Notes under the pieces: model-generated
The model's input: the letters and a program-made list of their open reading frames with translations, nothing else
Databases searched by the model: none
Told to the model about the DNA's origin: nothing
Position numbers and translations under genes: made by a program
Shown: positions 1 to 12,183 of the stretch, piece by piece
Position numbering within the stretch: the first letter of the stretch is position 1
How the letters are laid out: every line of letters starts with the position of its first letter
Assembly: GCA_014529385.2 (NCBI GenBank)
Contig: CM043971.1
Coordinates: forward strand, 86,876,840 to 86,940,839
Direction: 5' to 3'
Length of the DNA: 64,000 bases
Source of the DNA: Adiantum capillus-veneris
Lineage: Eukaryota; Streptophyta; Polypodiopsida; Polypodiales; Pteridaceae

Positions 1-984
1 AAAGCCAGAGAGAACAAGAATAACATGATTTGAGAAAGATGATCTCATGTACATGGCGAATAAAACCCCACACAAAACAACCCAATCACACTCACAATTG
101 TACAGGTAATATATGGGCTCCTGCAAACCAAGGTATATCAACATCCAACATATAAAACCAGACAGTGCAACATAAAAAACAAATCCCAACTCAAGCACAT
201 CACCACCGAAGAGAGAGTAGTTCCTATGCTTGAAATAAAAAATGAGAAGTTTCAAGTAGGTCACCAACCTAAGAAGTATCCCCATGTTCCACCAATTCCA
301 TAGCTATAGAGCAGTCAGCCGAGCAGAGGAAGCCCTAAAAAAACTCCCTTTCACATACACACACACAATACACAAAATACAAGGCTAAGTGAGGGGCATA
401 GAGCATACCTCACCTCATTGAAATAGTGGAGAACCTTGGATGGATTTACTCAGTAGTTCTAGCAAGGAAAATCCCTTCCACATTTTTTCATCAACACCTT
501 AGAATCCTGAGGCTTATGATACATGAAACAGTTGCCATGGTAACTCAGTGAGAGAGAGAAGGGTCCATATACTCAGTCGGTGCGCATGCATAAGAGAGAG
601 AGCTTCTTGAGAGTGAGGCACAGAGTGGGACGTGAAGAGTGCACACACACCAATAGGTAATAAAGTGTCACATAAATGAGCCAGACGCCCCATTTGGGGA
701 AAAAATTTTACTCGTAGAGAACCTAGTGAAGGGGCCCCATCATATGGGGATTTAGAGTTTAAGTTCTTCTATTGAAGGGTTTTATCCCACTAAGATTAAG
801 AGGATGCCCTTTAAGGGGAGAATTTTAGTTCTAGTCAGAAGGGGTCCTAGATTGCTATGCATTGCAAAGTAATTGCCCATTCCAAGGTCGTTTTTTGGTT
901 GAAAAAAACCCCAATTTTGTCAGGCAGTCAATCCTTGGTCTGGTGTAGGGATGCAACTGTATCAATACTTTAAAAAGTGTGTGT
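1..984. other. Gene-free flank, A/C-rich
   Basis: No reading frame with recognisable content. A stretch near 372-410 (aaggctaagtgagggg followed by a cctcacct block) is closely matched near 14,118-14,165 and more loosely near 20,925-20,960, so this is probably the edge of a repeat family. A short TG run ends at about 990, where the large repeat begins. Confidence 0.5.
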
Positions 985-2073
985 GTGTGTGTAGTTGTTT
1001 TAACATAAGTAATAAGACATAATTGGACTTTTGTATTCAAAAGACAGCCGGCTCCAGAGAAAGGGAAATGATAAGTACAAAAAACAACTCAGTATTAGAA
1101 TTATCTTTGTACAATGCCTTTAAGAATGAAGCCTCATTCCAGTATACAAATATCAGAAGTACTTCTTCCGTAGTAGGTGTAAGTGTAATCATGTGTAGAC
1201 AATTGCTTTAAGCCCAAAAAACTTCCAAGATAAGATTACATCCATTCAAAGAAGACAACAGATACATTAGCCTTGGATGTGTTTTACAGGTATCAATGGA
1301 TTATACCAAATTGTTATCCATGTCCATCTTACAACTTTTTTAAACTTACAAACACAGTCCAAAGTACTTATGTGTTCCATATATATTTATTAATTAAAAA
1401 TATTTTAATATCCCAAAGTTTATATTTCTTGATCTTTTAGCATAAATATTATTCTGATTAGAAGGCCATAACTCCTTCTAATCCAAGTTTCTCATCCCTT
1501 ATCAACATCTTATCAGTCTTTTTCTTTGCCAGATCAGTGAATCTCCATTTCCTCTTGCTTTTTTCAATACATGAAGTCATAAAGTAAAGAAGCCTAAGAA
1601 ATCTTTAAAATTTCCATTTATAGTACAAAAATATCAAACTTGTTTTTGTTTATTTACGACAGATATAGTATATGCCCATTAGGGTTCATAGTATCCAACC
1701 TTCCCAATTTTGTATGTCAATTACACTAATTATACACCTCTTAGCAAACCAAATGGCAGAGAACCCTTAATGTAGGTGTGGTATCTAGCTAGAATGCATG
1801 TCAAACCATGAAGCAAAAAGGAACAGTTGTTTTTAGTGCTTTTCTCAAACTATACTCGACCTTGTGAATGCCAAAAAAAAATTTTGTAACACACCATCAA
1901 AACAACCAGTATCAAACAAGTCCAACATCAGTACCCAGCCCAAGCATACCCCCAAACCCCAAACAACCAATATCCAAAAAGTCCAACACTAGTACGCAGT
2001 CGGGGCATACCCCCTAACTCTCAATTAGCCAGTATTTGTGCAACACCTGTATCAAGCAAGAGGAAACAACTAG
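985..2073. repeat. 1.4 kb tandem-unit repeat, copy 1, left part
   Basis: This stretch matches 12,428-13,510 along its whole length, with point differences and small indels, starting at gtagttgttttaacata in both copies. It has no protein-coding signal on either strand. Near its right end are two imperfect ~60 bp subrepeats with the pattern gtccaacatcagtac...gcataccc. It is interrupted at 2,073 by a solo LTR and resumes at 4,732. The same repeat stands to the left of both copies of the reverse-transcriptase-like family. Confidence 0.8.
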
Positions 2074-3785
2074 TGATAGCCGTTTTTCGGCTCTTTGTAA
2101 TTGCCACAGTGAGTTACCTCACCCTACCAAAATCACCCAAACACTGTGGCTATCCCTACCATTTCACTGTACATAGGCGTGCGTGAGTCACGGGACTTTT
2201 CCCATATCTTCTTAAAAAACCCTCAATTAGCTAGTCATTGGGCTAGTTGAGCCAAAAAAATAAAAAAAAATTAAAAATATAGGTATATTATGGCCCATGC
2301 GTATGTAAATATTTCTTTGTATATAGGACCTAAATAAAAGATGTTTTCATAATTATTTTGGTATTTATTTAAATATTTCTACCTAGGTGTGTGTTATTTA
2401 TGCTCTGTACATTGCCTCACCATTACCACAATTTTTTCTTACCATTTTTCATACTCTTTATTCCATATAGAAATATTTTCATGTAAGCTTCTCTTATATT
2501 TGGTGTAACTCCACCCCAACAAAAATCCAAAAAAACTACTTTTATTTATGTGTATATTTTTTCACTATTGTGATTTTTCCCTTCCTACATCTATTTTGTT
2601 TTTTTTTCTAAAAAATTAGAACACCAAAAATATTTATCTTTTTATGGTAGCCTCATAATGAGAGAGATTTCTTTTGACCCCTTTATATTGTTTCCACTTA
2701 TATTATTTATATTTGACATGTACATATTTTTTAGACCCCTCAATATTTGATTTTCTTAGTTGTACTATTCACTTATATCATAATTTCAACAATATATTCA
2801 ATTATAGACCTATCAAATAAGGTCAAGGGTAGGTGGCATGCATACATGCACTATGGAGGGCTCACTCTTGGAGGTATTCAAAAGAATCATCCAAAGAAGG
2901 ACCCCACAAGGACCTTGTGCAGTGGAAACAAACGGTCGGTTTTGCTGAATTTTTAAAGTTCACTTGCTCTCCGAATTTGAAAAGGTGATACAAACAAAAG
3001 TTGTAGCTCGTGGGCTGAACTTTTGCCTCAAATTTTTTCATATTTTTTTGAGCTACGAGCTATGAGCTATGATTTTATTAGTGGAGCCCAGTTTTCCCAT
3101 GCTATGCAGCCACACTCTCTCTTCCACTTTATCATTTTCCTCTTTCACACACACTTCTCCACTCATCATCCCCACCTCTCTCACCACTCCTCTCTGCACC
3201 CTACTCACCTTCTCCTCAACCTTGAAGAATAAGAGAAACCATGGTGAACTCATACCTCCCACACACAATTCCATTACAAAATTGACGACCTAGTCTCATT
3301 TTTCCTCCTCCAATTTACCCATATCTATCGAAAAAACCACAAAATTCAGCCTCTTCTCTTAAAAGGCAGCATCATGGTGGTTGATTACTCAGCTTCAATT
3401 ACCTTGTCTCTCAAGGAAGGTCAAGAGTGGAGAAAAAATGTACCGTCAAAGCTAGTGGACCGTCAACAAGCGTCAAAAATTGGCCCTACTCAAGACACTT
3501 GGAGCATCAACCTTGTAAGAAATCCACCTTTTCTTACCTCTTAAGAGTCTTTCTTCCTTATTTGTATCCTACATGGATACTCCCATTGTAAATATCCAAT
3601 TCCATTTGTAAATTAATACTAACTCTACTAACACTAACCCACTATGAAAAGTCCTATCACCTCCATTTCTCTCCTCTCTCTTTCCCCACCAACTTCTTGA
3701 TAATTCCAAGCAAAAGAAATTAGATAAATGGCTGAAAATCTAACCCAACCATGGTTAGAGGAGTAACCCTAGCCTTCAAAATTGC

Positions 3786-3793
3786 TATAAAAG
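3786..3793 (+). promoter_or_regulatory. TATA box of solo LTR
   Basis: TATAAAAG lies about 1.7 kb into the LTR. The related 5' LTR of element C1 has CTATAAATAG at the comparable place, which supports a U3/R boundary just downstream. Confidence 0.55.
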
Positions 3794-4456
3794 GAGGGTG
3801 TAGCTAGCACAAAAGGGGGGAGCCATAAGCAAGAGCACTATGCTATAGCTTGAGAAGCGAAGCTCAACCTCTCTAGAAGGAGCTCTTGAGTGGAAGCTCA
3901 TTGTCTTATGCAATGTGCATGTGTTGTAATAGGGGATTAGCAAGGGAACTCTATGCCATTGTAAGAGAGAGAGTGATCACTCAATTGAGAGTAGGAAATC
4001 TATCATTTCTCCTACTAGTGTAAGCCCAACATTTTCTGAATCAAGGAGGGTGGATTTGGACTAAGCTTGGATACTTTGTCTCTCTTCCCACGTGAAGTAA
4101 TGGACAACAATGATGTGTAAGTGTCTTAGTGTTTTTTTTTTTGTTAAGTTCTTGATAGCTTGTCTCTAGTGTTGTCATCAATTTAGCCATAAATCCCACA
4201 TACTGTAAGAGGGCGACAGGGTGGAGAGGACTCCCCTGGCCTTAAGACAGTGAGTGGGGTGGCTTTTCTTGTGATGTGTTGTGGTGTAATTTACTCAAGC
4301 TATGTTGAACAAATACTAATATCACTTTGATTGGTCATGACAGATTTGTAAGAAGGTATTAGTGCAACAAACACCCCCTCCCCCTTCTCTCTCTTTCTTA
4401 CATATATAATTGTGTTTGCTTGATCATTTCCGATACGTTTCAAAGCAGCCCGAGCA

Positions 4457-4556
<100 letters not shown>

Positions 4557-4731
4557 ACGCGTCCTAGTTCGCATCCAAAACTAGGTGGTGCCCCAAATTT
4601 GTGTAGGGTTAGGTTGCGGGTTTGTGTGTGTGTTTGTTGTTTTTTTCCAACCCCAACCCAATTGAGCAGCACGGGAGCCTTGAAGGGTGTCTAGAGGTTG
4701 CTCTTCTTATTGCCCGCCCCGGACCGCTTCA

Positions 4732-5070
4732 CTAGTAACATTAAATAGTCCAATACCAGTAAACATCCGGGGTATACCCTCCATCCCCAAAAGACTTTTT
4801 TTGAACAGTATGCAAACGCAGTACGTCTTCTAACTATGCATTTAATCATCAAAGTATTGTATTGTCAAGCCAAGTGGTAACAACCACTATAATGTACCCC
4901 AATATTTAAGGTATAACTTAATCAAATAAATGACAATTTACGCAAAGCTACGCAAAACCAAAAACCAGTTGCGGGATCATAGCTTGCCCAAAAGTATTAG
5001 ACCATTCAACCATTACCACATACTGTCAAGCATATCCAACCCACACAGTGGGCCTTACCAGGCTAAGTGA
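4732..5070. repeat. 1.4 kb tandem-unit repeat, copy 1, right part
   Basis: Continues the repeat interrupted by the solo LTR and matches 13,511-13,847, ending at ggctaagtga in both copies. After 5,070 the two copies diverge completely, because copy 1 runs into gypsy LTR-like sequence. Confidence 0.8.
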
Positions 5071-5088
5071 GTATACCCCCCCTCTCAT

Positions 5089-5092
5089 GCTT

Positions 5093-5155
<63 letters not shown>

Positions 5156-5951
5156 ATATATAATTATATCATTTGGTACAAGTGTCCTCTTTTTCCTCTT
5201 CAAGAGAAAGAACTTAATTATTTATTTTTATGCATCTAAATTCTCATTGGACCCCTTTAAAGCCTATCCAATAAGCTTCAAGCACATCATGAGAGCCACA
5301 TATGGAGAATTTTGCCATGTGTCTATAATGCTCCTTAAGTCATTTGGTTTGAATTGAACACTTCAAGAACTTAGTCAATCAAGCATGGAAACCGTTTTTG
5401 CCTCTTGAGAGTTTTCTTTGAATTGAACACTTCAAGAACTTTAGTCATTTTAAGCACAAAAATCACCTCAAGATTTGGGCAAGGTTTCCACAAACACTTT
5501 AAGCACTTTAGTTAGCAAACCGACAAGCACCTCATGCTTAGGTAGGGTTCCCACCTCAAAGTCATCCCTAGCTTGCCTAAGGTCAAATAACTTTTTAACA
5601 CTAACTTTTGGAGGTCTTTAATGAAGCTATCCCTAAGGTCTTTTAAGCTCCAGTAGCTTCACATTGCTCTTCAATAGACTACTTGCTTTTGGACCCCTAT
5701 TGAGATGTAACCATCTCTCCTCTTGGTCCGTTGTTGATGTAAATCTAGAAGCACTTATTGCACATTTGTCTTTGGTAGGCCGTCTGCTTTTGGACCCCTA
5801 TTGAGATGCAACAATTTCTCCTTTTGGTCCCCTGTTGAGATAGTTCTAGAAGAACATATTTATATCCTAACTCTTGTTCCCCTTTTATCTTCCCATTTTA
5901 AATGATCAATTCAATATGAGAAAATCATATAAAGTTAGATATTATATTTCA
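5089..5951 (-). mobile_element. Candidate 3' LTR of gypsy element A
   Basis: Read on the minus strand, a purine-rich stretch (aagagagaggtaatttca) is followed by TGAAATATAATATC, which could be the PPT/LTR junction after the element A coding region. The other edge is set only by a TG dinucleotide beside the CT tract at 5,095-5,152. There is an internal ~105 bp imperfect duplication (5,680 and 5,783, both with cttttggacccctattgaga). No partner LTR is available, so the boundaries are weak. Confidence 0.3.
5095..5152. repeat. (CT)n microsatellite
   Basis: About 58 bp of CT at the junction between the tandem-unit repeat and the gypsy A region. Confidence 0.95.
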
Positions 5952-6249
5952 TGAAATTACCTCTCTCTTAAAATGATAGTTGCCCTCGACTATGAGGTAG
6001 AGAAGATAAAGCCTAGTCAATCCATGTTTCTTAGTGGTTAGAGGATTCCTTTTTACCCTACAACATCATTCCAGAATGGATGACTAATCCATTTGGTACT
6101 TGGGAGACTTAGCTGCCACCACAAGCATGCTTGCTCTTTAGTTCATATCATACTTGCAAAGTAGACTGACAAGTTCTACTTGGTGTTTGGGAGACGTCGT
6201 CACCACAAACATGATCATAAGCAAGAAAGAGGATGAGTCCTATAAGAGA

Positions 6250-7390
6250 AAAACATTGTTCATTTAAAATGCATTTTCATTTGCTTACTCTAGTTTAGCA
6301 TTGTAAGCATTGACAAGGTTCATATTATCCTTAAGCTAGGTTCCTTGCATCCATCTAGCATCTTTAAAAGGATAATTCTTAAACTTAACAAGCTATCATT
6401 GGATAAAAATTACCGTTTCTTAGTACCTTGTCTTCGTGTTGTCAAAAAATTGATTCGGGCTGCAACACCTCTTCTTGATCTTTGATCTTTGATCTCTGAC
6501 GGGTCCTCCATTATTAGTTCTTTTGGTGGCTCTCCTTTATAAGTCTTGATTAGTATCACATGGTTAGAATTTTGAATGAGCCAATGGTTGGGCCTTTAAC
6601 TAATAAGACATCTCATTGATTGGCTTAAGAATTTTAAAACAAAGGACCCTAGTATCTTTTTGCTAGTTTAGCATAATATTCTTGGTGGCTCGTAGGATTC
6701 TTGCACGTAGTATGCCTTAGATGAGCCTTGAGAAACTTTAGCAAGACATAAACATTTTTCTTAAAGGCTAAGGCTCTTCTGTGCTTATTAGCAGCAACCC
6801 ATTTTGCCTTTGTTGTGAGATGGATATAGCCTTTTTAATCTTTGGAGAAGATTCTTGTAATTATTTGCTATATTCATCAACAACAAAGATCTTCCCATAT
6901 ACTTTAAGTAGTAAGGGACTTTTGAATCTTCCCTCTTTAACCTCAAAAGCTGCTTTCCCTATAGAAATATGTACAATGTCATTGTATGCATACTCTAAAA
7001 GAGGTGGTACTTCTCTCATTGAGAACGTTGATCTACTTCCATGACATAGGCTTTTAGTAGATTCAAGAACTATTAGATTAGTTATTTCACTTTGGTCATC
7101 TGTGTGGATGATAGGTCAAAAGAGAAATTTAATCTACTTCCTAGATTCTCAAAGACACACTTCTAGAAATTACTGGTCATTCTAGGATCTTTGTCCGACA
7201 CTATGGATGATGGCAAGCCATGATAATTGAAAATTTGAGATCTAAAGAGGGTTTCCATTTAATGTGTCTTAATAGTCTTTTTGACAGGCACAGAGTGTGT
7301 TTTTTTGCTAAGCCTATCGATTGAAACAATCTAAGTTGCTTCCCTCGATCGAATTTCAATTTTTTGTATCCCAGCGCATTTTCAAACATA
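6250..7390 (-). pseudogene. Gypsy A integrase core and C-terminal region
   Basis: Translated in pieces on the minus strand, 7,389 down to about 7,150 gives the core motifs FVPVKKTIK-like and SIVSDKDPRM-like (second catalytic Asp). From 7,044 the peptide reads EYAYNDIVHISIGKAAFEV, the usual sequence after the core, followed by the basic HRRALAFKKNVYVLLKF stretch of gypsy integrase tails. The C-terminal end dissolves into stops by about 6,300. The frame changes at least twice. As an integrase it would have joined element cDNA to host DNA; this copy cannot be functional. Confidence 0.7.
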
Positions 7391-7803
7391 CTCTTGTATG
7401 TTTACTTTTCATGGTAGACCAATAGAAATACATTTCTACTCCTTGAAGATTAGATTATGGAATCCCTCTTTGCCCTGCAGAAGGAGAAGCATGGGATTCA
7501 TACATGACCTTCTTATTGTATGGGTGAGTAACACATAGCCTATTGCCGTTTGGAAGATAACCATCCTTCAAGGTGAATGGTTATTTTTTCTTCCCTAATG
7601 CAAAGGTTGTAATTACCTACTTAAAGTCTCTGATAGTAGCACACTCATCTATCATAAAAGATAGATCATTGTTGTGAGTTGCTATAGACACCACATTTAT
7701 CCTTGGCCATCGTGAAAGTGAGTCGACCACTTGATTGTGCTTGCCAGCAATGTGAGCAATATGTAATTTAAATTGTGAAAGAAAATTTGCCTACCTCATT
7801 TGT

Positions 7804-8352
7804 TTATCGGAAATCTTGGTTTGCGTCGTGAAGTCTTGAAGCTTTGTGATCTATTCGTAGGATGAATGGAGCCCCCAAGAGATAGTGCTTCCATGTGTCT
7901 AGGGCATGTAGAATAGCTAAAAGCTCTTTTTTGTATATACCCAAGACCCGTTCATTAGCATTAAGCCTTCGGATCTCATATGCTATGGCATGCCCTTCTT
8001 GAATCAAAACTGCTCCAATGCAATCACCACAAGAATCACATTGGACCTCAAATAGCTTTGAGAGATCCAGAAGCATAAGGACTGGTTGGGAGGTAAACTT
8101 CTCTTTGCGCTTGTCAAAAGAATTTGGTTCTTTAGCAGTCCCTGATTACTTAACGTTCTTCCTTGTTAAGTCATGCAATGGTCCTGCTAATTGAGAGAAT
8201 TTTGCTATGGAGCATCTATAGAATGCACACATACTAATAAAGCTTATTAGCTCATGTAGATTCCTTGGATTAGGCCATGCTTTTATTACCTCTAACTTTG
8301 ATGGATCCATACGGATACCATCTTGAGAGATAATGTGACCTGAAGGTGTCAC
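7804..8352 (-). pseudogene. Gypsy A RNase H and RT-RNase H connection
   Basis: The piece from 8,352 down reads TPSGHIISQDGIRMDPSKLE, the conserved block after the RT catalytic core of gypsy elements. From 8,076 comes the RNase H-like domain (FEVQCDSCGDCIGAVLIQEG, then KELLAILHALDTWKHYLLG and FILRIDHKA). In the family the first block reads TDAS-G, so the catalytic Asp has become Cys-Asp here and is uncertain. The two pieces are in different frames separated by about 70 bp with stops. Confidence 0.75.
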
Positions 8353-8902
8353 TTGTACTCCTCAAGAGAATTGGAGTGGCCTAAAGATTTTTGTCCATCA
8401 TGAGTTTAAAGGTGGCTCGAGCATTTGTCAGGCCAAAACTTGCAGCTTATCAAATAGATCTTCTAGTCGTGGCACGGAAAAATATTTTTCTTATAGTGAT
8501 CCTATTTAGTGCTCTATAGTCTACACACATGTGATATGTGTTGTGCACTTGCCTCATGATCTCCTCTTGTTGAGCTTGTGAAACTCAATAAGGAGGTTTA
8601 TTAGGCGGTGAGCTTTCTAGTAGAAGCTCTATTGCATGGTCATCATACCCTCATTTTGGAGGTAGCGCACTAGGGATGTCATCAATGAAAACATCTTGGA
8701 ATCCATTTACAAAATTAGACAACTCTAGTTTCTCTTGAATCCCTTTATTGCTACTTGTGAAAACGTCAGAATCATTTACAGATTCTCTAGCAAAAATTAT
8801 ATATGCAAAAATAGAGCTTTTCATTGACTTATCAATGTTGGGTGGGCACATACTATTATTCTTATCTATGGCATATGCAACACCTCTTAGCCCTATTAGC
8901 AT
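8353..8902 (-). pseudogene. Gypsy A protease-RT linker and collapsed RT
   Basis: From 8,902 the minus strand reads ...FQDVFIDDIPSALPPK, the conserved lead-in to gypsy RT. Further down, CVDYRALNRITIRKI (first RT block) is visible, and then FGLTNARATF almost at once. The palm segment with the first catalytic Asp, normally between these blocks, and the YxDD segment, normally between FGLTNA and the GHIIS block, are both absent. The RT has lost its catalytic core through two internal deletions, not only through point decay. Confidence 0.65.
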
Positions 8903-8942
8903 GTGTGGAATAATATCTAGCCGAATAGCCTGTGTGGCAGTA

Positions 8943-9184
8943 TGCTAGAAATAATATCTTGGATATTTCTACCACCTTACCTATGATGTCACCCTGTATG
9001 TCATTGTATGGTTCTTCTATATAAGAGCACCATTGTACATTTCTACGATCAATCTATTTTAGCAAACCTTATTTTGTATTTTGCCATTCGCATATCTCGT
9101 CTCTCTAATTAAGTGTAATTACTCATAATCATGTGTCAAGCATGAATGCAACTTACAACAAACCGCCTTAATTAGATCCTTACA
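8943..9184 (+). mobile_element. Copia-type 5' LTR (family G), 242 bp
   Basis: Starts TGCTAGAAATAATATC and ends GATCCTTACA, and is followed two bases later by TAGTATCAGAGC, a one-mismatch tRNA-Met primer-binding site. A TATATAAG box sits at 9,019-9,026. The LTR size and primer site fit Ty1/copia. It interrupts the remnant of gypsy A. No 3' LTR was found in the window, so no target duplication can be checked. Confidence 0.65.
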
Positions 9185-9186
9185 AC

Positions 9187-9198
9187 TAGTATCAGAGC
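9187..9198 (+). promoter_or_regulatory. Primer-binding site (tRNA-Met type)
   Basis: TAGTATCAGAGC immediately after the copia G LTR, one base from the canonical TGGTATCAGAGC. Confidence 0.65.
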
Positions 9199-9466
9199 AT
9201 AATGTAAGGTTCACTTATTTATCTTATAGTTATTAAAATATCTTATTGTAAATATTATATTATTAGGTGATTACATCTTTAGAATTAAGTGTCTCACTTA
9301 GCTCATGCCAAGTGACTTCTTTGGCGGGTCCAGAGAGGGTTATTCCACTTTAATTTGATAAGTGTTTATTTTCATTCAATGGAAATAAGGTGTCGTGGCC
9401 TGAAGCCATTAAGGCAATACTTGTGTATAAGTAACTTAATATCTTCCCAAGCAAGGAGGTAGTTGG
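9199..9466 (+). other. Copia G internal leader fragment
   Basis: About 270 bp after the primer site with no recognisable coding content. It ends where the minus-strand reverse-transcriptase-like family begins (about 9,466). Confidence 0.35.
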
Positions 9467-10440
9467 AGCAGGAAGATAAATGTAGAAGAAACCCTTCTTC
9501 CTAGATTTATGAAAGCTAGTTTGATAACTTGTGATAGTACATCCTTAAGCACAAGATTTCCTTCTAAGGGAATATTCTCATAGCATTCAGTAATATCTGC
9601 TGTAAAAAGATGAAAAATCTATTTAGGAAGGTTAAGAGTAACCTTTGTTGAGTTTTTTGTTATCCAGAAGGGGTTGTAGTGTCTGCAGAAAGTTATAGCA
9701 GATTTTTTGTTTGGCAGCACAAACTAATTAAAACTCTGCTAGTATAAGGTCAAGACAAAGAGTGATATCTTTGGTAGCATCCGTAAAGATGCCATTTGAG
9801 GCATAAGATATCCATTTGAATTTATGTTTATGAATCTTATAGGTGGAGAAAGTACTGGTAGTTTAGTATCCTGAAGATAATAACCCAGAGTTCCTAATAT
9901 GTTATTGGTATTATTGGTAACCTCTTGTAGGGATGTGTTAAGTCTTGTGAATTCCTTCCCAGGTACCCGAGAATGTGCTGCTTTCCAAGCTAAGTTTTTG
10001 CAAATAAGAGTGTGACAATTAGGGCTTTTATCCATACCTAGTATGAACCAATTTTTTGACAAACTTTGAAATTCAAGAGCCAGTTGTGGTGTAATTTAAG
10101 AGCTATCTATAGACAACCATTTTCTAGGTACGTGCGAGATTTTTTGGAAAAAGCATTCTTCCACCAATTTAGCCAAGTCCGGTAGGACTGTCTTTTCCAA
10201 TCGGAGAGAGCTGACAAGGTCAGTTAACTAGCTAAGTAAAGCTGATAAAGTGAGATATGGGTTTTTGAGAAAGTTAGGTATGTGATTAAGCCCATTAGCG
10301 AAGAATTTTCCGACTGTAATATTCTCAATGAAGCTAAGATCAAGTACAAACATGCATACCATATGTTTCAAAGTCTTTGCAAAATGTGATAAACTGGTTA
10401 CAAACACAATCGGGAATGGAGTTGTGTCAAAGAAAATCAT
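9467..10440 (-). pseudogene. RT-like family copy A, C-terminal half with RT palm motif
   Basis: Minus-strand pieces 10,440-10,228, about 10,200-10,063, 10,062-9,739 and about 9,690-9,467 align in order with copy B (14,615-15,640). Shared blocks are a GLNHI motif, KWLSI/KWLSL, WFILGMDK/WFIVGLDK, LICKN/FICKK, LGY/MGY and KLPVL. The last part reads FWITKNSTKVTLNLP and then FTADITECYENIPL (9,567-9,605). D-x-x-x-x-Y-x-N-IP is the pattern of RT motif A in Penelope-like enzymes, with the catalytic Asp at 9,597-9,599. The sequence is cut at about 9,466, before motifs B and C (YxDD), by the copia G fragment. Several stops and frame changes. Family assignment is from pattern recall. Confidence 0.5.
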
Positions 10441-10920
10441 AATTTGTGGTTACCGAAAAGTAAGTCAAAACACTCACAAAAAAGTGTCTTAGGGTGTATC
10501 CAATTGAGAAGCTCATTCTGAAAGAGATAGTGAACATAAATATAATCTTTTCTTGGAGTTTTTTTCTTAAGAAACCGCCTTCCACATGGGCGCACAACAA
10601 CCTGCATGTTCATCAATGATTATAAATCAAGAAGGTGCATGATTGTGGTGTTTTTGCCTCTTACTCTAGTGTAGCTACGAGATTTTCCTCGATTAGAGGA
10701 AGGCTAGGTGTCAAAAAAGAAGTAAAAGAGTTGGGAGTAGCAAGAGAATTAGGTCTTTTTAGTGAAGGGGAGTCGTCTTCATCAATACAAGGATTGAGTA
10801 ATCTAGTGATAATCTTTACTCCTTTGTAATAGGATAAGTGGTTGGATAAATCCCAAGTTAATCAGACTTTAGCTCCTTCAAGATATCTAGCATTAGCCCA
10901 CGAAAGATGTTGAAAGAAAT
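10441..10920 (-). other. Degraded linker of copy A
   Basis: Between the two conserved halves of copy A. A Ser/Thr/Pro-rich segment (TPNS...SFLTPS in copy B) can be matched only in scattered frames. Plus-strand open frames here are shadows. Confidence 0.35.
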
Positions 10921-12183
10921 TTAAGCAATTACTATCTGTTTAGCTTGGCCACCCAACCAAGAACAAATGGGGGAGAGATGAAAGTCCACTGGTTTATTTG
11001 GGAAGAGTAGGTCCAGATGGTTGATAATAAACCAAATGGCCTGATCAAACCACATGATGCTAGATTTTGCATGAGGCTTTAGGGTCAAGAAACTTGCAGG
11101 CATAGTTAACATAGGGTCAAAAAAAACTCCATATAGATTATGTATAGAAATTTGGGTTACTTTTGGCAAACTCCATGTTCCCCTTTGTATGAATGTAAAG
11201 GTCTGTATTGGAAGGGCATTTGGAATGGTCAATGAGGTTGAGGTTGAAGGGGGCTTCTATGAGTTCCCCTTTGTCAAGGAACTGTCCACCTTTCAAAATT
11301 TTGAGTTTGCAGTCTTCAACAGTAGAGGCAAGGAGATTAACTAGATAAAACTAGGTTTCACTAAGAATTGGTGTTGGAAATGCTTTGTTAGGTAGGACCC
11401 AGAGCTAATGGTCCACCCCAAAAGATTCGATTTCAATCTGCCTAATAGGTAGGAAAGGGAAAACCTTGGATATTTTTGTTACCATTTCTAAGAGGTTAGA
11501 GTCATTGAAGGAGCAAAGATTACTCTGAAATTTTTTGAAGGCTTAAAGAGCCGCACTATCTCTACAAAAGATACCACCCGTCTAAGGGTGGTTGGAGTAG
11601 CCGGGGTACTGATAAAAGAAGGATTGAGACCGCAAAGTGTTTTCAGAAAGCTAGAGAGATCAGCCCCAGAAGATGAAAATAGGGCAAGCTCATGCTCATA
11701 TTGTACAGAGAGTATAGGTAGTTGGGCTATGTACTGGGAAATTAAATTCACACCATCTTTGGAATCCTTATCCAAGGTAGCCAAAATCTTGACCCAATCA
11801 TTAAAAGATAACATGTGCAAGATAGACATATTTCTTTCTGTGGTAAGAGCCGAATCATATATTAGTTGATAAGTATCCAAGCTGCCAATATATTTGAGGA
11901 CAAGAGATGTTGCCACAGAGAGGGGTTCAGAAGATAATTCCAAGCCTTGCGAGAGAGCAAGGATATTCAATATACAAAATAAGTATTAAGGCTATCACTA
12001 ATTATGGTAGTAAGTAGAATAACATTTGGCCTTTCTTGCCAAGAAAGGTCGAGTTCTAACTGCTAAGGCATTTTTTGGAGTATGGTCTTTTAGGTAAAAC
12101 TTAATCTGCTCTAGAATCCTTGTATGATTCTCTGGGTTGTATTTTACTTTCATGCGGACTATCATTCTAAAGTGTTTGTGATC
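10921..12183 (-). pseudogene. RT-like family copy A, N-terminal half
   Basis: Pieces 12,183-11,971 (fragmentary), 11,970-11,488 (160 aa open) and 11,232-10,921 (103 aa open) match copy B at protein level far better than at DNA level. Shared blocks include GLEL..EPLS, SF..WVK.LA.L.K.SK.GV, FSS.GA.L..FL, SSI.WFD, and ICSWLGGQAK. The match is roughly half identity by eye. This N-terminal region shows no domain I recognise. The start lies upstream of 12,183 across a likely intron; no initiator Met can be chosen. Confidence 0.5.

Larger units (their letters stand above)
5952..8942 (-). mobile_element. Ty3/gypsy element A, 5'-truncated remnant
   Basis: Minus-strand order from high to low coordinate is protease-RT linker, partial RT, RNase H, integrase and integrase C-terminus, the normal gypsy order. 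Gag, protease core and 5' LTR are missing; the upper end stops at a plus-strand copia LTR at 8,943. Frameshifts and stops occur in every domain. An integrase fragment at 48.3-48.7 kb belongs to the same family, since both carry a close VKKTIK / IKKTIK motif. Confidence 0.75.

Noticed and set aside
2078-2092. Hairpin plus T-run as an intrinsic terminator
   Set aside because: Rho-independent termination is bacterial; the context is a plant LTR and the T-run is the loop, not the tail.
5048-5239. 63-aa open frame over the second CT tract
   Set aside because: Same artefact.
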